Assembly: GCA_030647905.1 (NCBI GenBank)
Contig: JAUSJA010000026.1
Location: 62,001 to 126,000, forward strand
Direction of reading: 5' to 3'
Origin: Gemmatimonadaceae bacterium
GTDB lineage: Bacteria; Gemmatimonadota; Gemmatimonadetes; Gemmatimonadales; Gemmatimonadaceae
DNA: 64,000 bases
Positions 42,234 through 54,043 of this stretch are shown here, in pieces (positions within the stretch are counted from its first letter, which is position 1; every line of letters starts with the position of its first letter). The notes under the pieces were generated by a model, which did not search any database, was not told the origin of the DNA, and was given only the letters and a program-made list of their open reading frames with translations. The position numbers were made by a program, and so were the translations under genes.

Positions 42234-42884
42234 ATGACAGCACCAGCCGCAGGTCACTACACGACCACGGGTCTCGACAGCCGGAAGATCGCAATCTGGG
42301 CCTTCATCGGCTCGGAGTGCATGCTCTTCGTGTCCCTCATCTCGACCTATCTCATCTATAAAGGGCGCAGTCTCGCCGGCCCGTATCCGCACGAGGCGTA
42401 CGTCAGCCCCACCGGCGAGCACTTCAATCCCATCCTCAACATCCCGGTCACGTCGGCGTCAACGTTTGTCCTGCTGATGTCGTCGCTGGCGATGGTGCTG
42501 GCGCTCGCCGCGGTGCAGAACAAGAACGTGCCCAGGCACACCCGGGGAGAGCGAATCCTCGGTTCATCCAGGCTCTGGCTATGGATGACGGCGCTCCTCG
42601 GCATGACGTTCCTCAGCTTCCAGGCGTTCGAGTTCACGTCGTTCGTTCACGAAGGGCTGACGATTCGCACCAATCTGTTCGGCTCGTCGTTCTTCACCCT
42701 GACTGGCTTCCATGGCGCGCACGTTACGGCCGGCGTGATCTGGCTGCTCACGCTGCTGGCGATCGACTACCGCCGCGGACTTGGCCCGGCCGACGCGGCG
42801 AATGTAGACATCGCGGCACTGTACTGGCACTTCGTTGACGTGGTGTGGATCGCGATCTTCACTCTGGTTTACCTGATCAGGTAG
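42234..42884 (+). CDS. coxC: Cytochrome c oxidase subunit III
   Basis: A 216-residue integral membrane protein with the subunit III pattern: GSECMLFVSLISTYLIYKGR at helix one, SFQAFEFTSFVHEGL, and GSSFFTLTGFHGAHVTAG, with several helices to the end ALYWHFVDVVWI. It stabilises the catalytic core. It starts four bases after coxA and precedes the small subunit IV. Confidence 0.95.
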   Translation: MTAPAAGHYTTTGLDSRKIAIWAFIGSECMLFVSLISTYLIYKGRSLAGPYPHEAYVSPTGEHFNPILNIPVTSASTFVLLMSSLAMVLALAAVQNKNVPRHTRGERILGSSRLWLWMTALLGMTFLSFQAFEFTSFVHEGLTIRTNLFGSSFFTLTGFHGAHVTAGVIWLLTLLAIDYRRGLGPADAANVDIAALYWHFVDVVWIAIFTLVYLIR

Positions 42885-42890
42885 GCGACG

Positions 42891-43256
42891 ATGGCACACG
42901 AACCAACTCATCCGGATACCGCCACCGCCGAAGGCCATATGAGCGGCGGGGAACATCATCATCCCGGCTGGTCCACCTACTGGAAGGTGGCCACCATCCT
43001 CACGCTCATCACCGTGTTCGAGGTGTGGGCGTACTACGTCCCGTCATTCGTGGCGTCGCGGGCGTTCGTGCCATCGCTGCTCGTGATGTCGGCGGTGAAG
43101 TTCGCGGTCGTCGTGATGTTCTACATGCATCTCAAGTACGACCATAAGCTCTTCCGCACACTGTTCACCGGCCCGCTGCTGATCGCGGCGCTGACGCTGA
43201 CCTCGCTTCTTTTCCTCTTCGGGCAGCTCGCTGCGCGGTTTGGCCCGGGCAGGTAA
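42891..43256 (+). CDS. coxD: Cytochrome c oxidase subunit IV
   Basis: A 121-residue small subunit with a His-rich N-terminus (EHHHPGWSTYWKVA) and three transmembrane helices, ending with a basic tail. It matches the bacterial subunit IV family that is found with caa3 and related oxidases. Position within the operon supports the assignment more than the sequence alone. Confidence 0.88.
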   Translation: MAHEPTHPDTATAEGHMSGGEHHHPGWSTYWKVATILTLITVFEVWAYYVPSFVASRAFVPSLLVMSAVKFAVVVMFYMHLKYDHKLFRTLFTGPLLIAALTLTSLLFLFGQLAARFGPGR

Positions 43257-43262
43257 CGTCCC

Positions 43263-44129
43263 ATGATCGTGCTGGCGCTGCTGCACCCGTTCACCCGGTT
43301 CAGCTGGCTCTCGTGGTCCATTCATCCGAGCACCGTCATCGGACTGGCAGCACTCGGAGCGCTGTATCTCTGGCGGGCGCGTGACGCGTCCGCCGAGAGA
43401 CCGCTCAGCGGATGGCGGAAGCTCTCGTTCTTTTCCGCGCTGTTCGTCATCTTCGCGTCGCTCAACGGTCCCATCCACGACCTGAGCGACAACTATCTGT
43501 TCAGCGGCCACATGGTGCAGCATCTGCTGCTCACGCTGGCGATGCCGCCGCTGCTGATCGCCGGTGTGCCGGGCTGGATGATCCGCCCGCTGCTTCGGAA
43601 TCGAGCCATCGGCTGGCTCGCGCGCCGACTGACGCGGCCGATCGCCTGCTTCGCGATCTTCAACATCGTGATCGCCGCCTGGCATCTGCCGGTGCTCTAC
43701 AACGCGGCGATGGACAACCACGACATTCACATCTTCGAGCACCTGATGTTCATGGCGTCGGCAGTGCTGATGTGGTGGCCGCTGGCGAGCCAGCTGCCGG
43801 AGCTGCCGCGGCTGTCATATCCCGGACAGATGCTCTACTGCTTCCTGATGAGCATTCCGATGTCCATCGTGGCGGTGTACATCACGATGTCCGACCACAT
43901 TCTGTATCCCGCATATTCATCGGCTCCGCGCATCATGGCGCTCTCGCCGATGGAGGATCAGCTTCTTGGCGGTCTGATAATGTGGGTGCCGGGCGGACTG
44001 ATCTTCGTGATCATCATGTCCGTCGTCTTCTTCAAGTGGGCCGCGCACGGCGAGGACGACACGGCTGGCGCGCAGGTAGACTGGAAGCCGGTGTATGACT
44101 CGATGAGAGCCCGCTCGCTGAACGCCTGA
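43263..44129 (+). CDS. ctaG: Cytochrome c oxidase assembly factor CtaG (caa3 type)
   Basis: A 288-residue polytopic protein of the caa3-CtaG family, which helps to deliver copper to the oxidase. It has several transmembrane helices and conserved histidines, for example in GPIHDLSDNYLFSGHMVQHLL and NHDIHIFEHLMFM. It follows subunit IV by six bases and ends the oxidase operon. Confidence 0.92.
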   Translation: MIVLALLHPFTRFSWLSWSIHPSTVIGLAALGALYLWRARDASAERPLSGWRKLSFFSALFVIFASLNGPIHDLSDNYLFSGHMVQHLLLTLAMPPLLIAGVPGWMIRPLLRNRAIGWLARRLTRPIACFAIFNIVIAAWHLPVLYNAAMDNHDIHIFEHLMFMASAVLMWWPLASQLPELPRLSYPGQMLYCFLMSIPMSIVAVYITMSDHILYPAYSSAPRIMALSPMEDQLLGGLIMWVPGGLIFVIIMSVVFFKWAAHGEDDTAGAQVDWKPVYDSMRARSLNA

Positions 44130-44138
44130 CTGTAATCC

Positions 44139-45722
44139 ATGCTGTATCGCAAACTCAGGGTCTTTGCCGCAATTCTACTCGCTTCTCTCGCGGTGGCCCC
44201 GCTGAATCTGCCCTCGCAGACGACGAAGAAAAGAACCACGACCAGCGCTCAGCGACGGGCCGCGGCGAAGAAGAAAGCGACAAGGAGGCCGGCGACAAAG
44301 CCGAAGCGCCCGTTGAGAAAAGCTGCTGCAGCTCGCGCCGCGCCAGTCGTCAGTGCCACTTCCCCCAGGTCGGTCGGCGCGCTCAGCGCCGATATGGGGT
44401 TCATGACGGGAAGGGTGAGAAGCGGTCAGTTCGGGATCATGGCTGTGTCGCTCACTCGCGGCGACACTCTCTTCACGCACAACGCCGGCACGCCTCTCAT
44501 GCCGGCATCAACGATGAAGATTCTGACCAGCGCCGTGGCCTTCGAGCGGCTCGGTCCCCGCTATCAGTTCAGCACTGATGTCCTCTACGACGGCACGCTG
44601 GCACCGGACGGCACGCTCATCGGCAACATCTATCTCCGCGGCGATGGTGACCCGTCGCTGTCCGGCCGATACCTCGCCGGCGGCCCCGAGGCGCCGATGA
44701 ATTTTCTCGCCGACCAGCTCGTCTCGCGCGGCGTGAAGCGGATCACCGGTCAGGTCATCGGCGACGCGAGCGCATTCGACGATCAGAAGATTCCGGAGGG
44801 CTGGCTGACGCGCTATCTGCAGGCGGGGTACGCGGCGCGTGTGTCAGGGCTGTCGCTCAACGAGAATCTCGTCTGGGTCACGATCACCCCAGGTAGTGTG
44901 AAGCTCGAGCCGGCAACGAGCGCGATCCAGCTCGTGAGCAACGTGCGCACGGTGCCCGGGGGGGGCGCGAGACTGTCGGTCCGCCGACAGCTCAACGGGA
45001 CGATCATGGTATCGGGACGGATCGGATCGCGCTCACCACCACGCCGCTACGAGTACGTGGTCGAGGACCCGGCGTTGTTCACCACCGGCGCGCTGAAGGC
45101 GGCGCTCGTGGCGAAGGGCCTGGCGGTGGACAGCGGAATCCGGCTCGGCCGCACTCCGCCGTCAGCGGTGAAGATCGCGAGCATCCAGTCGCCGACGCTC
45201 GACCGAATCATTTCGGCGATGAACAGGGAGAGCATCAACCACTTCGCCGAGCTGCTGATGCGGGACGCCGTGCGCGGGCCGCAGCGCAATGAACAGGGGA
45301 CGGTCGCCAACGGACAGAGGCTGCTTCGTAACTTCTTCGCGACGAAGATCCGTGCCGACACGACGTATCTGCAGATCTCCGACGGCAGCGGGCTCTCGAC
45401 GCTGGACCGCGTCACACCGCGCGCGATGACTCAAGTGCTGGGCTATGCGCACAAGGCGGAGTGGGGCCCGTGGTTCCACGCATCGCTCCCGGTGGCCGGC
45501 GAGTCCAAGCTGCTGCGCCGCCGCATGCGCGGCGGCGCAGCACAGGGAAATCTCCACGCCAAGACCGGCACGACGAACAACGTCGTCGCCCTTGGCGGCT
45601 ACGTCACTGCGCTGAACGGTGAGGTGATCGCATTCACGTTCATATACAACGGGACCGACCGATGGACGGCCAAGTCAATGATAGACGTCATGGGGCAGAC
45701 GCTGGCCAACTTTGCCCGGTGA
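44139..45722 (+). CDS. dacB: D-alanyl-D-alanine carboxypeptidase/endopeptidase (PBP4, S13)
   Basis: A 527-residue exported penicillin-binding protein with a signal peptide and a lysine-rich low-complexity segment (about 25-65) that is longer than usual. The active-site serine-lysine motif is ASTMK (about 123), SDGSGLS is the second motif, and the third is HAKTGTTNNVV. It cuts D-Ala-D-Ala or cross-links in peptidoglycan. Its start lies nine bases after ctaG, but a functional link to the oxidase genes is unlikely. Confidence 0.92.
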   Translation: MLYRKLRVFAAILLASLAVAPLNLPSQTTKKRTTTSAQRRAAAKKKATRRPATKPKRPLRKAAAARAAPVVSATSPRSVGALSADMGFMTGRVRSGQFGIMAVSLTRGDTLFTHNAGTPLMPASTMKILTSAVAFERLGPRYQFSTDVLYDGTLAPDGTLIGNIYLRGDGDPSLSGRYLAGGPEAPMNFLADQLVSRGVKRITGQVIGDASAFDDQKIPEGWLTRYLQAGYAARVSGLSLNENLVWVTITPGSVKLEPATSAIQLVSNVRTVPGGGARLSVRRQLNGTIMVSGRIGSRSPPRRYEYVVEDPALFTTGALKAALVAKGLAVDSGIRLGRTPPSAVKIASIQSPTLDRIISAMNRESINHFAELLMRDAVRGPQRNEQGTVANGQRLLRNFFATKIRADTTYLQISDGSGLSTLDRVTPRAMTQVLGYAHKAEWGPWFHASLPVAGESKLLRRRMRGGAAQGNLHAKTGTTNNVVALGGYVTALNGEVIAFTFIYNGTDRWTAKSMIDVMGQTLANFAR

Positions 45723-45741
45723 AAGACGACTGGTTCTCGGC

Positions 45742-46890
45742 TTACGACTCGGAGACTTTGATATCTATGCCGCGCTTGCGGAGCTCGTCGATGTATCGGA
45801 CCGCGGGGATGCACTCGTCGGGGGTGTGCACGCCGGGCGGTTGTACTTCGCCGCGCGCCTGCATCTGGCCGGTGATCGAAAGCGAGTATCCGGTCGTGCG
45901 CATCATCGCGCTGATGCCGCGCTCCTCGTCGTAGCGGTCCACGAGCTCGAACTCGATCATCTTTGGGTTGCCGGCCTTCTTTCCCTTCACCGTCACTCTC
46001 AGCGCCACGAGATCTTTCCCCTTGGGCTTCGTGAGGCGCGGGCCCATCGCGGCGACGGCGACATCGCGCGGCGAGACCATCACTCCCTTCACCTCGATCG
46101 GCTCCAGCTCGAGGAGGCCGAGCTCACGGATCGCTTCCATGATTTGCGCGTGCCCGGGATACCGGAGCGTCTTGTATTCCATCGTCGGAATCCTGCCTTC
46201 GTAGCGCGCCGCCATCGTCGAAAGACCACCGGCGGTGTGGAACGCCTCGAGCTCGCCAACCGGCGCGTCGAAGTGCACGGGCTCCCGCTCCGACAGTGCC
46301 TTCACCTGCGTCTGCTTTCCGTCGCGCACGACCCACGACAGCGTCGTGTAGTAGTCGAGCACGCCCTCGAGCGAGTACACGATCTGATAGTTGAGCGGTG
46401 GCTCCGGATTCTGCGGCAGTCCGCCGACGTAGATCTTCACCTCGTCCACGCTGTCCATCTGACTGATGCCGTACTGCGCCAGGATGTTCACCATTCCCGG
46501 CGCCAGTCCGCAGTCGGGAACAACGGTGACCCCCTTTCTCCGCGCTGTCGCGTCGAGCTTCTTCTGTTCGACCACGATATCGGTGTTTCCGCCGAGGTCG
46601 CAGAAATGAACGCCGGTCTCGGTGGCGAGCCGCGCGAGGTCGAGGTTGAAGTAGTACGGAATGGCGCTCATCACCGCGTTGGCTTCGCGCATGAGCGCCC
46701 GCACTGCATCGGTATCGCGCACGTCGAGCGGTGTGGGAATCAGCCGCCTGCCCGAATACGGCGCCAGAAACGGGGCGATGTGCCCGACATCGAGATCGGC
46801 GAGTCGTACTTCCGTCACTTCGTCGTTCTGCAGCAAATCGTACGCGCAGGCTGAGCCCTGAAGCCCCGCCCCGAGAACCAGCATCTTCAT
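45742..46890 (-). CDS. Saccharopine dehydrogenase-like NAD(P)-dependent oxidoreductase
   Basis: The ATG at 46890 gives a 382-residue protein. A Rossmann fold begins at once (MLVLGAGLQGSACAYDLLQ), then RALMREANAVMSAIPYYFN and GLAPGMVNILAQYGI are typical of the saccharopine dehydrogenase/lysine-ketoglutarate reductase family. The C-terminal half is a substrate domain. It may act in lysine breakdown or reduce another imine; neighbours give no help. A longer start at 46947 lacks a good ribosome site. Confidence 0.85.
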   Translation of the reverse strand: MKMLVLGAGLQGSACAYDLLQNDEVTEVRLADLDVGHIAPFLAPYSGRRLIPTPLDVRDTDAVRALMREANAVMSAIPYYFNLDLARLATETGVHFCDLGGNTDIVVEQKKLDATARRKGVTVVPDCGLAPGMVNILAQYGISQMDSVDEVKIYVGGLPQNPEPPLNYQIVYSLEGVLDYYTTLSWVVRDGKQTQVKALSEREPVHFDAPVGELEAFHTAGGLSTMAARYEGRIPTMEYKTLRYPGHAQIMEAIRELGLLELEPIEVKGVMVSPRDVAVAAMGPRLTKPKGKDLVALRVTVKGKKAGNPKMIEFELVDRYDEERGISAMMRTTGYSLSITGQMQARGEVQPPGVHTPDECIPAVRYIDELRKRGIDIKVSES

Positions 46891-46991
46891 GTCGTGAATC
46901 TCCGTGTGGATCCGTGATGCGACCGGAAATCTATCCGGGATGAGCATTTCACGTCAGGTCGGCGCAATCGTTGCATTGATGCACACGCAAG

Positions 46992-47453
46992 ATGACAACC
47001 GATATCGAAACTCCGATTGCCCGCTGGCGCGAACACATCATTGATTCGCACGAAGGAATCCGTCGCGTCATCGCCGATACGCGGCGGATCGCCGTGCTCG
47101 GTATCAAGGAAGGAGACCACCGCCCGGCATTCTTCGTACCCAAGTATGCGCAACACGCTGGCTACGAGATCGTGCCGGTGCCGGTCTACTATCCGGACGC
47201 CACCGAGATGCTTGGCGAGCCGGTGTACCGCACGGTCTCCGCGGTTCCGGGAGAAGTGGACATGGTGAACGTCTTCCGCCGATCCGAGGACATCCCGCCG
47301 CACGTTGACGACATTATCGCGAAGAAACCGAAGTCAGTCTGGTTTCAACTCGGCATCCGCAATGACGAGGCCGCCGAGCGATTCGCGAAAGCCGGCATAG
47401 ATGTGGTGCAGGACCGTTGCCTGCTGGTCGAATTGCGGCGGCTCGGGAAGTAG
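46992..47453 (+). CDS. CoA-binding domain protein
   Basis: A 153-residue Rossmann-like CoA-binding protein of the small (YccU-type) family, with RIAVLGIKEGDHRPAFFVPKY, EIVPVPVYYPD, VDMVNVFRRSEDIP and KSVWFQLGIRNDEA. These features resemble the CoA-binding part of succinyl-CoA synthetase, but no catalytic domain is present. The role is not known. Confidence 0.88.
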   Translation: MTTDIETPIARWREHIIDSHEGIRRVIADTRRIAVLGIKEGDHRPAFFVPKYAQHAGYEIVPVPVYYPDATEMLGEPVYRTVSAVPGEVDMVNVFRRSEDIPPHVDDIIAKKPKSVWFQLGIRNDEAAERFAKAGIDVVQDRCLLVELRRLGK

Positions 47454-47514
47454 CCCGCAAAATCGTCGCGCGCCCGCCAGCTACTCTACATGGCAGCGGA
47501 GCTTCCCCGGTACG

Positions 47515-48549
47515 CTACCAGCCGACCACATAGACGATCGCCTCGACCGGCACCTCGTTCGCCACCGCGTTCGATCGCGGCGCCAGAGCGAGTATGTATC
47601 TCCCGCCCTTCGTGGCGGCGAGCGCTTTGCCGGAGCCGATGGTGAAGCTGCGTGACGTTGTGTCGGCGACGGGTGTCGTCTCGCGGGCCGTTATCACTCC
47701 TCGCACGCTCTCGATAGAGAACGATCGGCTCCCGTTCTTCACGTTGATCGGCGGAGCGCCCTGCATGTCCACCGGTACCGAGATATCGAGCACGGGCCCG
47801 TTTACCCATCGCGGTACGACGAGCTGCGCGTTCGCCGGCAATGTGCCGTGCAACGCTCCGGTCTTCGGGTCGAGTGCGGCCCACGTTTGCGACGGCTCGT
47901 CGTCCTGCACTCGCGCCGGGCTGTTACCGAGCGCGATCGTCGAGCCGTCGGGTGTCCATCGTACGCGCCAGCCGAGTGCGATGGGGTACATGCGCGGTGT
48001 GGACGCGTCGCTCGCGCCGGTCGCGCGCGAGTCGGCCGGCACCTGAATGGTGCCCGGCTGCGCGATGGCGCGGGCCATGGACATTCCGCTCGACGCGAAC
48101 GATCCCATGCGTACTGTCGCGGTGTCCATCCCAGTGCGGCGTGCAAGGTCCTGCCACATCGCTGCGGGAATGCTGTCCGCCTCGCGCGGATTCAGAACGT
48201 ACGCGCGAGAGAACGCGATTGTTCCCCAGTCCGGAGACGGCGCGACGTCCCAGACACTGTCCATTCGCGTCTGGAAGTTTCTCGATTCGCTTCCGTAGAA
48301 GAAACCGTTCGGGATCGCTTCGTTCTCGACACCGGCGGGGTCCACCATCGCGATGATGGCCGAGCTGTCCGGCGATATTACCCACTTCACGCGCGACGCC
48401 ATGCCATACGTGCCCTGGTTGATGCGAAGCGACGTGATGACGGGTGCCGTTCGCGCTGCCGATTCGGTGTCCGCGGAGCCGCGTGGAGCGGTCTCGACGC
48501 ATGCCGTCGCGAGCGCGACGAGCAGCAGGATCTTCAGCATGGATTTCAT
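47515..48549 (-). CDS. Hypothetical lipoprotein
   Basis: A 344-residue protein with a lipobox (LVALATAC, cysteine about 17). Segments such as SRVKWVISPDSSAIIAMVDP, PSPDWGTIAFSRAYV and WRVRWTPDGSTIALGNSPA repeat every 50-100 residues in the way of beta-propeller blades (TolB-like). No family was recognised. It probably sits at the outer membrane or in the periplasm. Confidence 0.75.
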   Translation of the reverse strand: MKSMLKILLLVALATACVETAPRGSADTESAARTAPVITSLRINQGTYGMASRVKWVISPDSSAIIAMVDPAGVENEAIPNGFFYGSESRNFQTRMDSVWDVAPSPDWGTIAFSRAYVLNPREADSIPAAMWQDLARRTGMDTATVRMGSFASSGMSMARAIAQPGTIQVPADSRATGASDASTPRMYPIALGWRVRWTPDGSTIALGNSPARVQDDEPSQTWAALDPKTGALHGTLPANAQLVVPRWVNGPVLDISVPVDMQGAPPINVKNGSRSFSIESVRGVITARETTPVADTTSRSFTIGSGKALAATKGGRYILALAPRSNAVANEVPVEAIVYVVGW

Positions 48550-48600
48550 GAGTCTGCGAGGTGGAAGCGGAGACGCGGATGTCTCGCGCGTGTTCGAGCT

Positions 48601-49734
48601 TCAGCTGCAGACTAGATTACGCCCGCTCCCCTTGGCGCGATAGAGAGCCGCATCGGCGGCCCTGAAGAGATCCTCCGCCGACTCGATCTGCGACGACGGA
48701 TACGTTGCCACCCCGATGCTCGCCGTGAGATGTATCTCCTGGCCTCCGGCGACCGGGAATCGATGCGCCGCCATCTTGTCCCGGACGCGCTCGGCGAACG
48801 AGACGGCGCCATGCTGTCCAGTCTCCGGCAGAACGATCACGAACTCCTCACCACCGTAGCGGGCCACGAGATCGACGCTCCGCACCGCATGCTGAAGCAG
48901 CGACGCGACGCCGGACAGCACGTCGTCTCCCACCAGGTGACCGTACGTGTCGTTGACCAGTTTGAAATGATCGAGATCCACCAGCAGCATCGCGAGCGGC
49001 GCGTTGTACCGCCGCACCCGCTCCATCTCCGTCACCAGCCGGATCGTCAACGCACGCCGGTTGACGAGTTGCGTCAGCGGATCGGTCTGCGCCAGCGCCT
49101 CGAGGCGATGATTGTCCGCCCGCGTGCTCTCGATCGCGTGGGCGCGCTGGATCGCCGCCACGCCGCCCTTCACCACCGTCTCGGCGAACTGTACGTCGGC
49201 GGCATCGAACACGGGGGTGTCCACCGTTCGGCGCAGCAGGAAGACGCCGGCCTTCTCGTCGTCGAGCGGAAATGGCAGCGCCATCACCGACCTGACGTCG
49301 ATATGCGTCCCCTCCTCCGCCCACTTCGCGCGCAGCGGCGCGTACAACGGACAGTGCTGGAGGTCGGGTATCAGCACCGGGATACGTCCGTGCAGCGCGG
49401 AGATGACCTCGGGATACTTGTCGAGCTCGATCTCGAGGTCGTGCAGGTGGGGCTGCTCGAAAGCCGTCGCGACCACACCCGTTCGCTCACCTGGCTTCGC
49501 CAGAATCACCGATGCATGCGAGAGATTCAGCGCCCGCGCCAGTCGCCGCGCGAGAAGATGGAAAATCTCATCGGTCGGGAGATTTCCCATCACCTCGTTC
49601 AGAACTTCGACGAGATGCTTCCGCGACTCTTCTTCGTCGCGGAAACGCTGAAGCTCAGTCTCCGTATTGCGGAGCGCCGCCCTCAGCGCCTGCACCTCGT
49701 TGCCATTCTGTGCGTTCAAGCGATACGCCCTCAC
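48601..49734 (-). CDS. GAF-GGDEF diguanylate cyclase
   Basis: Residues about 10-45 form a coiled coil, about 55-195 a GAF domain (ILAKPGERTGVVATAF), and about 215-377 a GGDEF domain. The active-site motif is GGEEF (RYGGEEFVIV), and the inhibitory site RxxD is present as RSVD five residues before it, so the enzyme should be active and product-inhibited. It makes cyclic di-GMP from two GTP, with the GAF domain as sensor. It begins with GTG nine bases after gyrA, so the two are probably co-transcribed. Confidence 0.92.
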   Translation of the reverse strand: MRAYRLNAQNGNEVQALRAALRNTETELQRFRDEEESRKHLVEVLNEVMGNLPTDEIFHLLARRLARALNLSHASVILAKPGERTGVVATAFEQPHLHDLEIELDKYPEVISALHGRIPVLIPDLQHCPLYAPLRAKWAEEGTHIDVRSVMALPFPLDDEKAGVFLLRRTVDTPVFDAADVQFAETVVKGGVAAIQRAHAIESTRADNHRLEALAQTDPLTQLVNRRALTIRLVTEMERVRRYNAPLAMLLVDLDHFKLVNDTYGHLVGDDVLSGVASLLQHAVRSVDLVARYGGEEFVIVLPETGQHGAVSFAERVRDKMAAHRFPVAGGQEIHLTASIGVATYPSSQIESAEDLFRAADAALYRAKGSGRNLVCS

Positions 49735-49743
49735 TGTGCTACG

Positions 49744-52269
<2,526 letters not shown>

Positions 52270-52306
52270 TTGGGTTTTGTACGGGCTGCGAAAGGTGGGA
52301 AAGGCA

Positions 52307-52342
52307 ACCCTCAAATATAGCGTTTTGAGGGTGTTTTCGCAA
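52307..52342 (-). promoter_or_regulatory. gyrA promoter with overlapping inverted repeat
   Basis: On the minus strand TTGCGA (52342-52337) and TATATT (52319-52314) are spaced by 17 bases, about 45 bases before the gyrA ATG. A perfect inverted repeat, ACCCTCAAA (52307-52315) and TTTGAGGGT (52324-52332), covers the -10 box and the predicted start site. Confidence 0.55.
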
Positions 52343-52357
52343 CCTGAACCACTGCCG

Positions 52358-52927
52358 CTAACTTATTGCCCTTAAACCAGTTACAGGTGTGCGCAGACGC
52401 CCGCTCGAGCCGGCCGGGAAACTACCGCTCACAAGCCCTTTCGCGGAGGCCGTCGAACCAGCAATAAGCCGCTCGAACTGGTCAGCTGGAAGGGGATACG
52501 ATACATAGAAACCCTGGCCCAGCCCGCATCCGAGAAGTCGCAGGCGGTCCCACTGTTCCTTCGTCTCGATCCCTTCGGCCACGACCCGCAATCCGAGAAT
52601 CCGGCCCAGGCCGATGACCGCTTCGGCAAGTGGCGACTTCGACTGCTCGGTGCCGAGCCCGCTGATGAATGACCGGTCCATCTTGAGACTGTCCACAGGG
52701 AAGCGCTCGAGGTACGCAAGCGACGAGTAGCCGGTACCGAAATCGTCGATGGAAAGCCGGACTCCGAGTGTCTTCAGTGCGTGCAGCCGCTCCAGTGTCG
52801 CGCGGTTGTCATGCACCAGCATGCTTTCCGTCATCTCCAGCACGAGGTGGCTCGGCGTGAGACCGGAGGCCCGACCGAGGCGAGTCCTTCCCGCGGTCGC
52901 GAGTGAAAGACGGGGGAAGGGGTGCAC
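52358..52927 (-). pseudogene. EAL-domain protein fragment (C-terminal half)
   Basis: The frame holds only the second half of an EAL phosphodiesterase: SHLVLEMTESMLVHDN, SIDDFGTGYSSLAYLERFPVD, MDRSFISGLG and VVAEGIETKEQWDRL. The EAL motif itself and the first half of the domain are missing; the start MHPFPRLSL does not match the family. The fragment ends in a low-complexity tail. It is probably a remnant and could not hydrolyse cyclic di-GMP. It lies upstream of gyrA, whose operon encodes a diguanylate cyclase. Confidence 0.72.
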
Positions 52928-53008
52928 GTCACAGTTTTTCGGGTCACCAGGTCACGCAGGGGAGGCGCAGAACCCGGAGATGGCGATCAAGGCGACATAG
53001 TCGCCTGG

Positions 53009-53752
53009 CTAGCTGCGGTAGCCCTGCGCCTCGGCTTCGTCTTCCAGGTCGAGTTGCGCGTTGTCCTTGTCAATCGCGTCCTTCTCCGCCCGGTAGCGGT
53101 TGTACCACTCGCGCGTGACTTCGGCGGCAAGCTCACGGTTTCCGAGACCGAACGCGAGCGCGAGAGCGAGCGCGACGGCGCCGAAGAGAAGGGCGAACGC
53201 GGTCGTGACGATCTCGCTCGCGACGCCAAGCTCCTGCAACGCCATGAAGACGGCGAGGACGATCACGCCGCCCTTACCGACGCGGGCGAGAGTCGGACCG
53301 CCGTGAAGTCCGCCGGCGCTCGCCATGATCAGCCCGCCGACGAATCCACCGAGCACGATACCGACGATGATGATGACGATCGCCGCGATGACGCTCGGGA
53401 TGTAGCTCACCAGCTCGCTGAAGACGTTCGCCAGCGACTGCAGGCCTAGCGCGTTCGCCGCGACAAGCATCACCGTGAACATGATGAACCAGAACACCAG
53501 GTTCGCGCTGATGCGGATCGGATTGACGTGCGAGCCTGCGCGCTCGACGGCGTCCATGACGCCTCCGCGCTCGAGCAGCTGGTTGAACCTTATGCGGCGG
53601 AGGACCTTTTCCGTCCCCTTCTCGAAAAGCCGCGCGAGAAGGTAGCCGGCGAAAAGGATGACGAGCGCGCCGACGAGCGCGGGTACGTACTGGTATAGCT
53701 GCGAGAAGCTGTCCTGAAGCCGTTCGGTGAAGCTCTGTGTCGTGTTGCCCAC
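53009..53752 (-). CDS. Mechanosensitive-channel-like membrane protein (TM-helix repeat family)
   Basis: About four transmembrane helices are visible: about 20-40 (VPALVGALVILFAGYLLARL), 90-110 (FWFIMFTVMLVAANALG), 120-150 and 185-215. The sequence matches the conserved TM-helix repeat proteins related to MscS, but the MscS beta domain is absent. The soluble tail is acidic (KDAIDKDNAQLDLEDEAEAQ). GTG 53752 is chosen as start; TTG 53797 is possible. It may be a small channel, with unknown gating. Confidence 0.8.
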   Translation of the reverse strand: MGNTTQSFTERLQDSFSQLYQYVPALVGALVILFAGYLLARLFEKGTEKVLRRIRFNQLLERGGVMDAVERAGSHVNPIRISANLVFWFIMFTVMLVAANALGLQSLANVFSELVSYIPSVIAAIVIIIVGIVLGGFVGGLIMASAGGLHGGPTLARVGKGGVIVLAVFMALQELGVASEIVTTAFALLFGAVALALALAFGLGNRELAAEVTREWYNRYRAEKDAIDKDNAQLDLEDEAEAQGYRS

Positions 53753-53818
53753 GGTCTGCTCTTGGTGGATTGCCGGACTGCCCTCTAAGAATAGCAACCC
53801 TTACGGTTCTTTGCTCGG

Positions 53819-54043
53819 CTAGTTCCGCGTTCCGCGCTTGATGTCGTAGATGGCGCTGCGGTGGCAGCGCGGACAGATGAGCCACTCCCGTTTCCGGGCA
53901 TAGCCAAGCCCGAACGACCCGCCCCCGATTGGACGCTCCGTCATTCGAACATGGCAGCGGGGACAATCGGGCATCACACCGGTGACGAATACCTCGCGAA
54001 TCGCCTTCAGCTCCCCGGCCGCATACTGTGCCCGCTCGCTCAT
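53819..54043 (-). CDS. Small zinc-ribbon-type protein
   Basis: A 74-residue protein with two CPRC pairs (CPRCHVRM at about 27 and CPRCHRSA at about 57) that would hold one zinc ion, with GGGSFGLGYARKREW in between. The ATG at 54043 overlaps the stop of the upstream oxidoreductase gene as ATGA, so it is translationally coupled. The function is unknown. Confidence 0.75.
   Translation of the reverse strand: MSERAQYAAGELKAIREVFVTGVMPDCPRCHVRMTERPIGGGSFGLGYARKREWLICPRCHRSAIYDIKRGTRN

Noticed and set aside
45712-46854. 380-residue frame opposite the saccharopine dehydrogenase-like gene
   Set aside because: No recognisable domain, and the minus strand has a clear Rossmann protein.
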